64,000 bases of DNA from Halorubrum amylolyticum (GCF_004114995.1 NZ_SDJP01000001.1:248001-312000); one strand, 5' to 3'. Shown: positions 1 to 8,121, counted from the stretch's first letter. The notes: generated by a model not told the origin, from the letters alone. Made by a program: numbers and translations.

Positions 1-179
1 ACGTCGGCCCAGAAGGCCCGGAACCCCTGGCCGTCGCCCTCGTCGCCCTCGCCGTCGGCTCCCGCCGCGCCGCCGGCCTCCCGGGCCTGTTCAGAGAGGA
101 TGTGGGGGGAGTCGCTGTGCGGGGAGTCCTCGGACGCCGAATCCGCGGCCGCGTCGGCGGAGGCGTCGTCGGCGCTCAC
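1..179 (-). CDS. lysS: Lysyl-tRNA synthetase, class I (N-terminus only, cut by window edge)
   Basis: Only the first 59 codons are visible. The frame starts at a GTG (complement 177-179) whose last bases overlap the pyrH stop as GTGA, so the two genes are translationally coupled. The visible peptide is an acidic, low-complexity leader (many D, A and S) followed by GQGFRAFWADV, which fits the 'FWAD' start of archaeal class I LysS just before its HIGH-type motif. The family charges tRNA-Lys in the cytoplasm. The pyrH-lysS pairing is common in haloarchaea and supports the call; the catalytic domain lies outside the window, so the assignment is from context plus a short N-terminal match. Confidence 0.72.
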   Translation of the reverse strand, partial: MSADDASADAAADSASEDSPHSDSPHILSEQAREAGGAAGADGEGDEGDGQGFRAFWAD

Positions 180-901
180 GCGTCGCTCGCCCCCGTCCAG
201 TAGGTCGGCTCGTCGCTGCCGGTCGGAATCACGTCGGTGCCGGTGTGGTCGCCGCGGAGCACGGCGTCGACGACCGCGCTCGGGTCGGTACCGTCGAGGA
301 CGATCGACCGGATTCCCGCCCGGTCGATCAGCTTGGCCGCGAGCAGGTCGACGGGGGCAGACGCGCCCGCGTCCCGGCTCATCGGGAGGACGATGTCGAC
401 GAGTTCGGACGGCGACATCGATCCGAACTGGGTTGCGTCCGGCTCGACGTTGGGGTCGGCGTCGTACACGCCGTTCGCGCTCGTCGCGTACACGAGCAGG
501 TCGGCGTCGACCGACTCCGCGAAGGCGGCGGCGACCGCGTCGGTGGTCTGGCCGGGGGTCACGCCCCCCATCACCGACACCTCTCCACGGCGGAGGGCGG
601 CGGCGGCCTCGTCGTACCCCGTCGCCGGCGAGAGATTCGCGCCGCCGTCGAGCGCGGCGATGAGCAGGCGGGCGTTGAGCCGGGTGGTCCCGATGCCGAG
701 CTGGTCGAGTTCGACCTCGTTGGCGCCCAGATCGCGCGCCGTCTCGATATACTCGCGCGCGACGCCGCCCCCGCCGACGACGACGCCGACCTCGCAGCCG
801 TCGGCCGCCAGTCGCTCGATCGCCCCGGCGTACGCGGCCACCCGGTCGGGGTCCAGATCGGGCGCGAGCACGCTCCCGCCGATAGAAACGACGACTCTCA
901 T
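176..901 (-). CDS. pyrH: Uridylate kinase (UMP kinase, archaeal type)
   Basis: 241 aa, usual length for archaeal UMP kinase of the amino-acid-kinase superfamily. It phosphorylates UMP to UDP in pyrimidine nucleotide synthesis, in the cytosol. Visible motifs are the N-terminal SIGGSVLAP (residues 6-14), the glycine-rich VVGGGGVAREY (41-51), MGGVTPGQTTDAVAAAFAE (111-129), and YATSANGVYDADP (138-150), which is the nucleotide-binding segment typical of PyrH. ATG at 901 is the first in frame and leads directly into the SIGGS strand. It is the first gene of a two-gene unit with lysS, which it overlaps by 4 bp. Confidence 0.95.
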   Translation of the reverse strand: MRVVVSIGGSVLAPDLDPDRVAAYAGAIERLAADGCEVGVVVGGGGVAREYIETARDLGANEVELDQLGIGTTRLNARLLIAALDGGANLSPATGYDEAAAALRRGEVSVMGGVTPGQTTDAVAAAFAESVDADLLVYATSANGVYDADPNVEPDATQFGSMSPSELVDIVLPMSRDAGASAPVDLLAAKLIDRAGIRSIVLDGTDPSAVVDAVLRGDHTGTDVIPTGSDEPTYWTGASDA

Positions 902-1016
902 TACCGTCGAATATCCCTGTCGCGGTCTTAAGGATTATCAAGCGAGACCGGGTCGCTCCCGACTACTCCCCGGCGTCCCGGGAAACGCCTAAGCCGCTCG
1001 CAGCCCGCTGTCGGGT

Positions 1017-1889
1017 ATGCAACCGATATCGATCGTCGGCCCGGGTGCGGCCGACCTCGCTGGGCCGCTCGCGGACCGGCTCGACGGGCGAGTGGCGGTC
1101 GTCGACTGCGGAGGAGAGGACGAGCGTGTCCGCCGATCCGTCGACTCCGAGGCGACCGACGGGGGCGCCGCGGTGGGCCGGGACGACCCCGACGACCGGG
1201 GGGAGCCGGAGGCGACCGCCGACACGACGCTCGCGCTCGATTCCGACGGCTCGTGGACGGGCCGCGGCCGCGTCGACGGGCTCGACGACCTCCTCGACGG
1301 GCTCGCGCCCGATCACGATTACCTCGTCGCCGTCGGCGAGTCCCGCCTGCGCGTCCCGACGGTTCTGCTCGGCCCGGACGCGGAGCCGTCGGACGTCCCC
1401 GGCTCGGTCGTCGCCGTCGCGGACGCGCGCGGCGGGATCGACCTCGATCGGCTCGTCGCGGATCTGGCCGACGCGGAGCCGTGGATCACCCGTGAGGCGC
1501 TCGTACGCCGCGTGGAGGCGTCTGCGGACGCGGACCGCGCGGGCGCCGTCGCGACGTTCACCGGGCGCGTTCGTGCGCGCGACGCCCCAGACGACGACCG
1601 GACGACCCACCTCGCGTTCGAGACGTACGAGGGGGTCGCGGCGGAGCGGATGGACGCCATCGCCGCCGAGCTGGCCGAGCGCGACAGGGTGTTCGAGATC
1701 CGGATGCACCACCGGACGGGCGTGATCGAGGCGGGCGAGGACATCGTGTTCGTCGTCGTCCTCGCGGGCCACCGCCGGGAGGCGTTCCGGACCGTCGAAG
1801 ACGGGATCGACCGCCTGAAAGACGAGGTGCCGATATTCAAAAAGGAGACCACGGAGGCCGAGGAGTTCTGGGTCCACCGGCGGGAGTAG
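1017..1889 (+). CDS. moaE: Molybdopterin synthase catalytic subunit MoaE with MobB-like N-terminal domain
   Basis: 290 aa, about twice the size of a plain MoaE. Residues about 165-290 are MoaE: GAVATFTGRVR (177-187), the HHRTGVIEAGE segment (231-241), GHRREAFRTVEDGID (251-265) and the lysines of LKDEVPIFKKE (268-277) that carry catalysis and MoaD binding. MoaE converts precursor Z to molybdopterin with sulfur from MoaD. Residues 1-160 resemble a MobB-type nucleotide-binding domain, but the expected P-loop position reads IVGPGAADLAG, with no GKS/GKT, so GTP binding is doubtful. Divergent from pyrH; the 115-bp gap should hold both promoters. Fused MobB-MoaE is, to my knowledge, usual in haloarchaea. 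Confidence 0.88.
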   Translation: MQPISIVGPGAADLAGPLADRLDGRVAVVDCGGEDERVRRSVDSEATDGGAAVGRDDPDDRGEPEATADTTLALDSDGSWTGRGRVDGLDDLLDGLAPDHDYLVAVGESRLRVPTVLLGPDAEPSDVPGSVVAVADARGGIDLDRLVADLADAEPWITREALVRRVEASADADRAGAVATFTGRVRARDAPDDDRTTHLAFETYEGVAAERMDAIAAELAERDRVFEIRMHHRTGVIEAGEDIVFVVVLAGHRREAFRTVEDGIDRLKDEVPIFKKETTEAEEFWVHRRE

Positions 1890-2249
1890 GCGCCGCGACG
1901 AGGTCCCGCGAGCGCTCGGGAGCGACCGAAGAGAGCTCCGAGCGGGCGGCGAGGTCGAGGAGCGTGAGGCGCGGGCGAGAGAGTGTTCCGGACGGTCTGT
2001 CAGGGGGATCACCGCGGACAGACGGGTGATCCTCGTGCGGACTGCGTCGACCTCGCCGAACACACCTGTGGCACGTTAAGAGATTCTGGAGATATTATAA
2101 AACGTCTAAGACGATTTAAAACGTTCGTAAAGAGTGCGTCAGACACCTTTCATCCCGCCGGAGTGGTCTGAAACGCCCTGAAAGCCGCTGAACACCTTCC
2201 AACGGTCTTGCCTTTATAACACCCTCCGGGGACAAGCGGTGAGTGTACC
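1890..2249. other. 360-bp non-coding region with AT-rich leader upstream of the DUF7123 gene
   Basis: No convincing ORF. The first part (1890-2080) is GC-rich. From about 2085 it turns AT-rich, with GATATTATAAAACG (about 2091-2104) and TTTAAAACG (about 2115), then a GC-rich block and a TATA box near 2213. Two AT-rich blocks suggest two promoters, or one promoter plus an upstream regulator site, for the single small gene that follows. Confidence 0.5.
2213..2218 (+). promoter_or_regulatory. TATA box of the DUF7123 gene
   Basis: TTTATA in the context GCCTTTATAAC lies 32-37 bp upstream of the ATG at 2250, the distance expected for a short-leader or leaderless haloarchaeal transcript. Confidence 0.6.
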
Positions 2250-2510
2250 ATGAGCGCGACTGCGAACCCCTCCACGACCGCGACCTCGACCGACGACCTC
2301 AGCAAGGAAGAGCGGCTGAAGCGGTACCTGCTCGACCGCGCGGAGGACGGCGAGATGTACTTCAAAGGGAAGTTCATCTCCGAGGACGTCGACCTCTCGC
2401 CGAAGGAGATCGGCGCCCTGATGGTGAAGCTCCGGGACTCCGCCACGGAGCTCACCGTCGAGAAGTGGTCGTACACGGGCGCGACGACGTGGCGCGTCGA
2501 GCCCGCCTGA
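2250..2510 (+). CDS. DUF7123 family small protein
   Basis: 86 aa, soluble. A Ser/Thr/Ala-rich N-terminus (1-18) is followed by LSKEERLKRYLLDRAEDGEMYFKGKF, a helical charged segment, then DVDLSPKEIGALMVKLRDS, which looks like the recognition part of a winged-helix domain, and a C-terminal EKWSYTGATTWRVE strand. This matches DUF7123, a family I know from haloarchaeal genomes with no assigned function. The wHTH-like pattern suggests DNA binding, which is inference. The gene has its own TATA box and a long conserved-looking upstream region, so it is probably monocistronic and regulated. Confidence 0.75.
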   Translation: MSATANPSTTATSTDDLSKEERLKRYLLDRAEDGEMYFKGKFISEDVDLSPKEIGALMVKLRDSATELTVEKWSYTGATTWRVEPA

Positions 2511-2580
2511 CCGCCGGAAGCGTCGCCGCCGACCAACGCGCTCGCGCGCGTCCCCGCATCACGCTGACAACCCCCCGCAC

Positions 2581-2629
2581 CGGTCGACGACTCTTTCACA
2601 GCTCCCTCGCATCGGTCGACGACTCTTTC
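2581..2629. repeat. Two 17-bp direct repeats, 32-bp spacing
   Basis: CGGTCGACGACTCTTTC occurs exactly at 2581-2597 and 2613-2629, in the 273-bp gap between the DUF7123 gene and the protease gene. A local tandem duplication or a paired binding site are both possible. Confidence 0.7.
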
Positions 2630-2783
2630 CGATCCTCCTTCTCTCCGCTGACGACCGGTTCCTCCGCTTCTACTCGCCGAGGGATACCTGTCGATCGAAA
2701 CGCGCTCCGGGGAAGCCGAAACGACCGGGGCGGGCGCATCGATCGACGCGGGGTTTATACTCGCAGACGAGTTACGGCCGACG

Positions 2784-3935
2784 ATGCCAGAACACGAGGA
2801 CGGGGAGCCGTCGGGGTCGTCCGACGTTCCGCGTCCAGAGCCCCTCCGGACGTTCTTCCGCGTCGACGAGGTCCGTCGGGAGGACGACCGCGTTTGGTAC
2901 GTCGGGGAGTCGTACGTTCCGGAGCGCACGCTGTTGCGGAAGCTGGTTCCCCGGTTCCGCGACGCCGGGTACGACGTCGACGTGGAGACGGTCGAGGGCG
3001 GGCACGTCGTCGTCGCGACCCCGTTCGACCGCGGACGAGAGGGAGTCCCGTGGGTCAACGTCGCCATGTTCGCGGCGACGATCCTTTCGACGCTGTTCGT
3101 GGGCGCGTACGGCTGGTACTACGTCGGGTGGGAGGAGATCGCCGCGAACCCGCTCGTCATGCTGCGGGCGTGGCCGTTCACGGCCGCGGTGCTCGGCGTC
3201 CTGATGACCCACGAGCTCGGCCACTACGTCGCCGGGCGGTACCACGGAGTGGACGTCTCGCTGCCGTACGTCATCCCGTTCGTCTTCCCGTTCGGAACCC
3301 TCGGAGCGATCATCCGTATGCGGGGCCGGATGCCCTCCCGGAAGGCCCTGTTCGACATCGGCGTCGCCGGCCCGATCGCCGGGCTGGTCGCGACCGTCGT
3401 CGTCACCGCGATCGGGCTCTCGCTCGACCCGATCCGGGTTCCGGCCGAGATCGCCAGCTCGTCGGGAACGATGATCCGGTTCAACAACCCGCCGCTTCTG
3501 GGGATCATCGCCGATCTCCTCGGGCAGCCGACCGCGTACGAGGACCCGACTCTCTCCGCGCACCCGGTGGTGATCGGCGGCTGGGTCGGGATGTTCTTCA
3601 CCCTGCTCAACCTCCTGCCGGTCGGTCAGCTCGACGGGGGGCACATGGTTCGGGCGATGGTCGGCCCGCGACAGGAGACGATCGCGGCGCTGGTTCCCGG
3701 CGCCCTCCTCTCGATCGCCGCGTACCTCTACTTCTGGCGCGGCTTCGGGCTCGATCAGTCGGTGGGATTGTGGGCGTTCTGGGGCGTGTTCGCGCTCGTG
3801 ATCGCGTTCAACGGCCCCGCCAACCCGGCCGACGAGGAACGGCTCGGCTGGCCCCGCCTCGCCGTCGGGATCGGGACGTTCGCGGTCGGGGCGCTCTGTT
3901 TCCTCCTCGTTCCGATCGAGGTCGTCTCGGCGTGA
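2784..3935 (+). CDS. Site-2 protease family (M50) intramembrane zinc metalloprotease
   Basis: 383 aa polytopic membrane protein. Residues 1-90 are a soluble cytoplasmic domain. The zinc motif HELGH (143-147) sits at the end of a hydrophobic segment, and the third ligand is in LLPVGQLDGGH (277-287, Asp284), the two hallmarks of the S2P family. About six transmembrane segments can be seen. S2P enzymes cut substrates within the membrane, often to release regulators; the substrate here is unknown. TATA box TTTATA at 2754-2759 is 25-30 bp upstream of the ATG, so the transcript is nearly leaderless. Converges on the ABC1-kinase gene. No fused PDZ or CBS domain is visible. Confidence 0.92.
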   Translation: MPEHEDGEPSGSSDVPRPEPLRTFFRVDEVRREDDRVWYVGESYVPERTLLRKLVPRFRDAGYDVDVETVEGGHVVVATPFDRGREGVPWVNVAMFAATILSTLFVGAYGWYYVGWEEIAANPLVMLRAWPFTAAVLGVLMTHELGHYVAGRYHGVDVSLPYVIPFVFPFGTLGAIIRMRGRMPSRKALFDIGVAGPIAGLVATVVVTAIGLSLDPIRVPAEIASSSGTMIRFNNPPLLGIIADLLGQPTAYEDPTLSAHPVVIGGWVGMFFTLLNLLPVGQLDGGHMVRAMVGPRQETIAALVPGALLSIAAYLYFWRGFGLDQSVGLWAFWGVFALVIAFNGPANPADEERLGWPRLAVGIGTFAVGALCFLLVPIEVVSA

Positions 3936-3970
3936 GCGCCCCGGCTCACGCGCCCTCGGCGTGAGGGGAG

Positions 3971-5644
3971 CTAGTCCTCGCGCCGCTTTTTCATCCCCTG
4001 TCTGGTGAACTGGGGAGTCGCCCGTATTCCGCGCTTCTTCCGGAACGACTGGTAGAGCGCCACGGCGAGCGGGGCGGCGAGCAGGAGCACGATCGCCGCG
4101 AGCCGCCACGACTGGGCGAACGAGTAGAGGATCGTCGCGGAGAGCACGCCGACCGCGAGCAGCACCGAGTAGGCGATCCGCATCGCGAGCTTGTCGAGGA
4201 CGTTCGAGCCGTCGTCGATCGTGACGTCGACGTGGAGATCGCCGCGGTTCGCCCGGTCGAGGAAGTCGTCGGCCTTCGGCGGGACCGTGAACAGCGCCTC
4301 CGCCGTCTTCTGGGCCTGCTGTCCGGCGTCTTCGGCGAGGTTCCGGGCGGTCTGCTCGTAGTACCCCTCCTCCTTGAGGTACTCCGTCGCGGTCGAGATG
4401 AAGTCGAACTCGGGGTCGAGCGTGACGCAGACCCCCTCGACGACGGTGGCGACGCGGAGGACGAGCGCGAGGTTCGGCGGGAGCCGGAGCGGGAACTCGT
4501 AGATGGTCGACTCCACCTGCTCGATGATCTGGTTCACTTGGTACTGCTCGATATCCTCGCCGCTGGCGTCCGCGATGGCCAGTTCCATCACGTTCCCCAT
4601 CACCTCGCGGTCGGCCTCCGGCGAGAGGGTGCCCATCGCGATCAGCGTGTCGAGGATGCCGTCGATGTCCTGTCGGGCGACCGCGACGTAGAAGTCGACG
4701 ATCTTCTCCTGAACGAACGGGTCCACCCGTCCGGCCATCCCGAAGTCGTAGAAGATCACCCGTCCGTCGTCGTCGACCGCGAGGTTCCCCGGATGGGGAT
4801 CGGCGTGGAACACGCCGTCCTCGATGATCATCTGGAGGTACACCTCCTGGAGCGTCTCGGCGATGGCGTTCCGGTCCATCCCGGCGTCGTCGAGGGCGTC
4901 GACGTCGCTGATCTTGGTCCCCGGGATGTACTCCATGGTGAGCACGCGCGGGCCGGAGACCGCCTCGAAGGCGGTCGGGACCCGGACGCGGTCCTCGTCG
5001 GCGAAGTTGGCGCGGATCTCCTCGAGCATCGCCCGCTCGCGGTCGTAGTCCATCTCCTCGCGGATCGTCTTCGCGAACTCGTCGGCGAGGTTCTCCAGCG
5101 AGAACGCCCGTCCGCTCCCGATGAACTGTCGGACCAGCGGGATCGACCACCGGATCGTTCGGAGATCGGCCTCGACGAGCGACTCGATCCCCGGCCGCCG
5201 GACCTTGACGGCCACGTCGGTCCCCTCGTACCGGGCGGTGTACACCTGCCCGAGGCTCGCGCCGCTTATCGGCTCCCGGTCGAAGTCGTCGAACGTCTCG
5301 TCGACCGGCCCGAGCTCGTCTTCGAGGACGGTCTTCGACTCCGCCCACGGGGCCGGCGGCACGTCGTCTTGGAGCCCCTCCAACACCTCGATGTACGCCG
5401 GCGGGAGGATGTCCGGCCGCGTCGAGAGGATCTGGCCGAGCTTGATAAACGTGGGGCCGAGCGTGAGCAGGATGTCGAGGAGGACGGCGGCGCGCTCGCG
5501 CTGGGTCTCGGCGTCGACCTCGCGCCCGCCGCCGAACAGGAAGTACCGCTTCCGGTCTCGCCAGTAGGCGACGATCAGCGGCGAGAAGCGCCGCATGACC
5601 ACGAAAAAACGCCAGTAGGCGCGGAGGTTGACCAGCGTGACCAC
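3971..5644 (-). CDS. ABC1/AarF/UbiB family atypical kinase
   Basis: 557 aa. The family signature KLGQ (68-71, in FIKLGQILSTRPD) and ASLGQV (129-134, the Ala-rich loop that replaces the kinase P-loop) are present, as are the ATP-site lysine in VAVKV (144-148), HADPHPGN and the metal-binding YDFGMAG. Two transmembrane helices close the C-terminus (about 490-530), followed by a basic tail. UbiB-type proteins are ATPases/kinases involved in isoprenoid quinone or lipid metabolism; the haloarchaeal role is not settled. GTG start at 5644, 3 bp after the stop of the Hsp20 gene, so the two are co-transcribed. Confidence 0.93.
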   Translation of the reverse strand: MVTLVNLRAYWRFFVVMRRFSPLIVAYWRDRKRYFLFGGGREVDAETQRERAAVLLDILLTLGPTFIKLGQILSTRPDILPPAYIEVLEGLQDDVPPAPWAESKTVLEDELGPVDETFDDFDREPISGASLGQVYTARYEGTDVAVKVRRPGIESLVEADLRTIRWSIPLVRQFIGSGRAFSLENLADEFAKTIREEMDYDRERAMLEEIRANFADEDRVRVPTAFEAVSGPRVLTMEYIPGTKISDVDALDDAGMDRNAIAETLQEVYLQMIIEDGVFHADPHPGNLAVDDDGRVIFYDFGMAGRVDPFVQEKIVDFYVAVARQDIDGILDTLIAMGTLSPEADREVMGNVMELAIADASGEDIEQYQVNQIIEQVESTIYEFPLRLPPNLALVLRVATVVEGVCVTLDPEFDFISTATEYLKEEGYYEQTARNLAEDAGQQAQKTAEALFTVPPKADDFLDRANRGDLHVDVTIDDGSNVLDKLAMRIAYSVLLAVGVLSATILYSFAQSWRLAAIVLLLAAPLAVALYQSFRKKRGIRATPQFTRQGMKKRRED

Positions 5645-5647
5645 CCG

Positions 5648-6088
5648 TCAGGCGTCGGCCTCACCGTCGCCGGCCGCCGTCCCGTCGTTCCCGCCGTTGG
5701 CTTCGGCCTCGGAGCCGTCGTCGACGTCGCCGTCGGCCTCGTCGACCGGGATCGTGCGGGAGGCGCCGTCGGTCCGCTTCGGGATCGTCACTTCGAGGAC
5801 CCCGCGGTCCATCTCGGCGTCGGCGCCGCCGCCGTCCGCGTCGCCGGGGAGGGGGAGTTCCGCGTCGAGGAACAGCGGCCGGTCCTCGCGCACGTAGCGG
5901 AACCCCTCGGGGACCGCCTTCTCGCGGCGCCCCTCGATGACGATCCGGCCGTCCTCCGCGAGGACCTCGGTGGTCTCGGCGGCGGCGCCCGGGAGGTCGA
6001 CGACGAGCACGTACCCCTCGTCGGATTCGAGCAGGTCCGCAAACACCGCGTCCGGGAGATCCCGGAGCGCGTCGCGTAACGCTGACAT
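5648..6088 (-). CDS. Hsp20/alpha-crystallin family protein
   Basis: 146 aa from the MSALRD start (a Met two codons upstream is possible). The alpha-crystallin core spans about 22-120: GYVLVVDLPGAAAETTEV, GRIVIEGRRE and the late DRGVLEVTIPKR strand, which is the conserved G-x-L segment of small heat-shock proteins. The C-terminus is an acidic, Gly/Ala-rich tail. Family members hold unfolding proteins in solution without ATP. Encoded directly upstream of the ABC1 kinase with 3 bp between them, and downstream of a DUF2391 membrane protein; a chaperone in a membrane-protein operon is unusual. Confidence 0.87.
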   Translation of the reverse strand: MSALRDALRDLPDAVFADLLESDEGYVLVVDLPGAAAETTEVLAEDGRIVIEGRREKAVPEGFRYVREDRPLFLDAELPLPGDADGGGADAEMDRGVLEVTIPKRTDGASRTIPVDEADGDVDDGSEAEANGGNDGTAAGDGEADA

Positions 6089-6154
6089 GCACACGGGTAC
6101 GGTCGCCGCGGCGAAAAAGGTGTGGAAAGGGGGAACGGTCCCTCTCGGGCTGGA

Positions 6155-6916
6155 TTAGTCGTCGAAGTCGAGGTCGATCTCGCCGATGTCCTCGCCCTGC
6201 GACTCGCCCGGGAGGATGTCGCCGAGCCCGCCGCCGAACGCGGCCGCGGCCCACACGACGAGCACGCGGGCACCTCGTTCGGCCGCCGTCGGATCGCCCT
6301 CGTGGAGCCGGCCCCACAGGAACAGCATGAACGCCGCGGTGAGAAGCGAGACGAGCAACACCCCGGCGTACCGCCGCGGGATGATCCCGAGGATCGGGTG
6401 CCTGATCTCGATCTGTCGGAAGTCGGCGAAGTAGAGCAGCCCGGCGGTCATGACGAGGACGAAGGCCACGTGCGCGAGCAGGAAGACCGGGACGCCCCCG
6501 ACCGTCGCCGCGGCGAGCCAAGCGGCGATCTCGAAGACGCCGCCCTCCACGAGCAGGGGGAGCGAGAAGAGGACCGCCCCGACGAACGCCTCGGCCATGT
6601 CGCGGGAGGTGTACTTGGTGATCCGCGTGGTGAACGCGGCGCTGCCGGGCATGCGTTCGACGAGCGAGATGGTCTGGCGCACCTTCTCGCGCTCGTGGCC
6701 CTCGTCGACCGTGTCGCTCAGGGCGTCGAGCTTCGCGAGCAGATCGTTGATGTCCGGGTCCGCGGGGCCGTGGGTCGAATCGTTGACCCCGTGCGAGGCG
6801 TCAGGGCCGTGCGAGGCGTCAGGACCGTGCGAGGCGTCGGAAGCGGCGTCGCCGTCGCGGAGGTCGGAACCCTCCTGGGAACCGGAGCGATCGGAACCGC
6901 CGGCGGAGCCGTCCAT
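6155..6916 (-). CDS. DUF2391 family membrane protein with N-terminal Ser-His-Gly-Pro repeats
   Basis: 253 aa. The first 55 residues are disordered and contain three near-identical hexapeptides around DASHGP, encoded by 18-bp repeats at 6789-6842. A short helix follows (DINDLLAKLDALSDTVDEG), then a domain with at least four hydrophobic segments between about 110 and 235, and an acidic tail. The hydrophobic part resembles DUF2391, a membrane family of unknown function common in Halobacteria. A TTTAAA element near 6937-6943 (minus strand) is about 25 bp from the ATG. Likely first gene of the DUF2391-Hsp20-ABC1 unit, with a 66-bp gap to the Hsp20 start. Confidence 0.75.
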   Translation of the reverse strand: MDGSAGGSDRSGSQEGSDLRDGDAASDASHGPDASHGPDASHGVNDSTHGPADPDINDLLAKLDALSDTVDEGHEREKVRQTISLVERMPGSAAFTTRITKYTSRDMAEAFVGAVLFSLPLLVEGGVFEIAAWLAAATVGGVPVFLLAHVAFVLVMTAGLLYFADFRQIEIRHPILGIIPRRYAGVLLVSLLTAAFMLFLWGRLHEGDPTAAERGARVLVVWAAAAFGGGLGDILPGESQGEDIGEIDLDFDD

Positions 6917-7299
6917 TGCACGCCGATCGAGGGCGTCATTTAAAAAGGGTGCCGACGGTCGGCGGAGTTCCCTAGCGAACGACTTATGTATCGTTGTATG
7001 CTAACGTGGATCAAGAGGTGAGTACGGAAGGCATCGGAGACCGAGACCAACAGCGATCGACGATCCGGAGGTACCGCATCGAGTTCCGTCCAGACGGCTT
7101 CCAAGCACGGGTCGCGTCCCCGTCGGGGGACGCGCCTCGGACGACCGCTTCGCTCGCCGCGGCTTTTTGACGACGGCGGCGGACGGCAGCGAGACGAGGG
7201 GCACACGACGCGCACCGAGTCAGCGGCGCACCGGGTCAGCGGCGCGACAGGCCGAGCTACTTCGGCGGGGATTCCTCCCGGATTCGGGGTCGACCGTCG
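6917..7299. other. 383-bp intergenic region with a possible small gene
   Basis: Contains the DUF2391 promoter on the minus strand, a plus-strand TTATGTAT promoter-like element at about 6984-6991, a possible 54-codon ORF (7006-7170, listed separately), and a short direct repeat of GTCAGCGGCGC around 7219-7245. Nothing else recognised. Confidence 0.4.
7006..7170 (+). CDS. Possible small protein, 54 aa (hypothetical)
   Basis: A GTG-initiated frame of 54 codons ending in TGA at 7168-7170. The product would be VDQEVSTEGI... with a central RRYRIEFRPDGF stretch that could form a beta hairpin. The main support is the promoter-like TTATGTATC about 15-22 bp upstream, which resembles the promoter of the DUF7127 gene at 8257-8269, including a TAAC just before the start. 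Against it: mixed arginine codon use, no recognised family, non-ATG start. Low confidence; could equally be an untranslated leader. Confidence 0.3.
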   Translation: MDQEVSTEGIGDRDQQRSTIRRYRIEFRPDGFQARVASPSGDAPRTTASLAAAF

Positions 7300-8121
7300 T
7301 TACGGCGAGACCCGCGAGCAGAACGTCGCGAGCGCCGCGTTGAACGCCGCCGGTCGTTCGAGCATCGCGAGGTGCGCGGCGCCCTCGACGGTCGCGCGCT
7401 CGCAGTTTTCGATCCGGTCCGCGAGGTACTCGTGGTACGCGACCGGCGTGAGCGAATCGTGTTCGCCGACGACCGCGAGCGACGGGACCCCGATCTCGTC
7501 GAGCCGGTCGCGAACGTCGAAGGCGTGGCAGGTGCGGAAGTCGCATTCGGTGACGGCGCGCCCGCACGCTCGCATTCCGGCGCGCGACAGCTCGACGTAC
7601 TCCGGCGGCGCGTCGTGGAACAGCCGGTCGGGCTCGTGGAGGAGATCGATCGCCCGGTCGAAGTCGGTCGCGAGCGCGTCGCGGAGGGGTTCGTCGACGG
7701 CGAGCTTCGCGCCCGTGCCGGCGAGCACGAGGCCGTCGAGCGCGAGGTCGCGCTCCAAGGCGACCCACAGCGCGACGGCCCCGCCCAGCGAGTTGCCACA
7801 GAGGACGGTCGCGCCCGTCGCCTCCGCGACGGCGACCACGTCGTCCGCGTACGCGTCGAGCGTCTCGGGGCCGGCGGGGGCGCCAGCGTCGCCGCTGTCG
7901 ATGCCGTCGCTGTCGATGCCGTCGCTGTCGATGCCGTCGCTGTCACCGTGGCCCGACAGATCGAGAGCGACGACCGGGAACCGGTCGCTCGCGCGCGCCT
8001 GCGCCTTCCAGACGTCCTTGCTCCCGCCGCTCCCGTGGACGAGACAGACCGTCGGCCCGTCGCCGCCGCGGTCTGAGACCCGATAGGCGGTGTCGCGGCC
8101 ATCGTGCGTGACCCGTTCCAT
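7300..8121 (-). CDS. Alpha/beta hydrolase
   Basis: 273 aa from MERVTHDG; the in-frame Met nine codons upstream is preceded by an Arg-rich stretch unlike the fold and was not used. Oxyanion region LVHGSGGSKDVW (27-38), nucleophile elbow GNSLGG (Ser111), acid Asp222 in GEHDSLTP and catalytic His250 in GAAHLAML give a full triad. Substrate unknown; small-molecule esterase or C-C hydrolase are typical. Between strand 4 and the next helix, residues 61-75 hold three copies of a five-residue DSDGI unit encoded by a perfect 15-bp tandem repeat, an acidic loop insertion. Divergent from the DUF7127-cdc48 operon. Confidence 0.88.
   Translation of the reverse strand: MERVTHDGRDTAYRVSDRGGDGPTVCLVHGSGGSKDVWKAQARASDRFPVVALDLSGHGDSDGIDSDGIDSDGIDSGDAGAPAGPETLDAYADDVVAVAEATGATVLCGNSLGGAVALWVALERDLALDGLVLAGTGAKLAVDEPLRDALATDFDRAIDLLHEPDRLFHDAPPEYVELSRAGMRACGRAVTECDFRTCHAFDVRDRLDEIGVPSLAVVGEHDSLTPVAYHEYLADRIENCERATVEGAAHLAMLERPAAFNAALATFCSRVSP
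7900..7944. repeat. Three perfect 15-bp tandem repeats inside the hydrolase gene
   Basis: GATGCCGTCGCTGTC is present three times without mismatch (7900-7914, 7915-7929, 7930-7944), preceded by a partial unit. The length is a multiple of three, so copy-number change adds or removes five residues in frame. Confidence 0.9.

Noticed and set aside
2243-3964. 573-codon plus-strand ORF overlapping DUF7123 and the M50 protease
   Set aside because: Arg/Pro-rich shadow of the true frames, typical of very GC-rich DNA with few stops.
4232-6079. 615-codon plus-strand ORF opposite the ABC1 kinase
   Set aside because: Antisense shadow with biased Arg/Val/Leu content; the minus-strand frame has all kinase motifs.
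7220-7768. 182-codon minus ORF within the hydrolase
   Set aside because: Frame-shadow of the hydrolase with Arg-rich composition.
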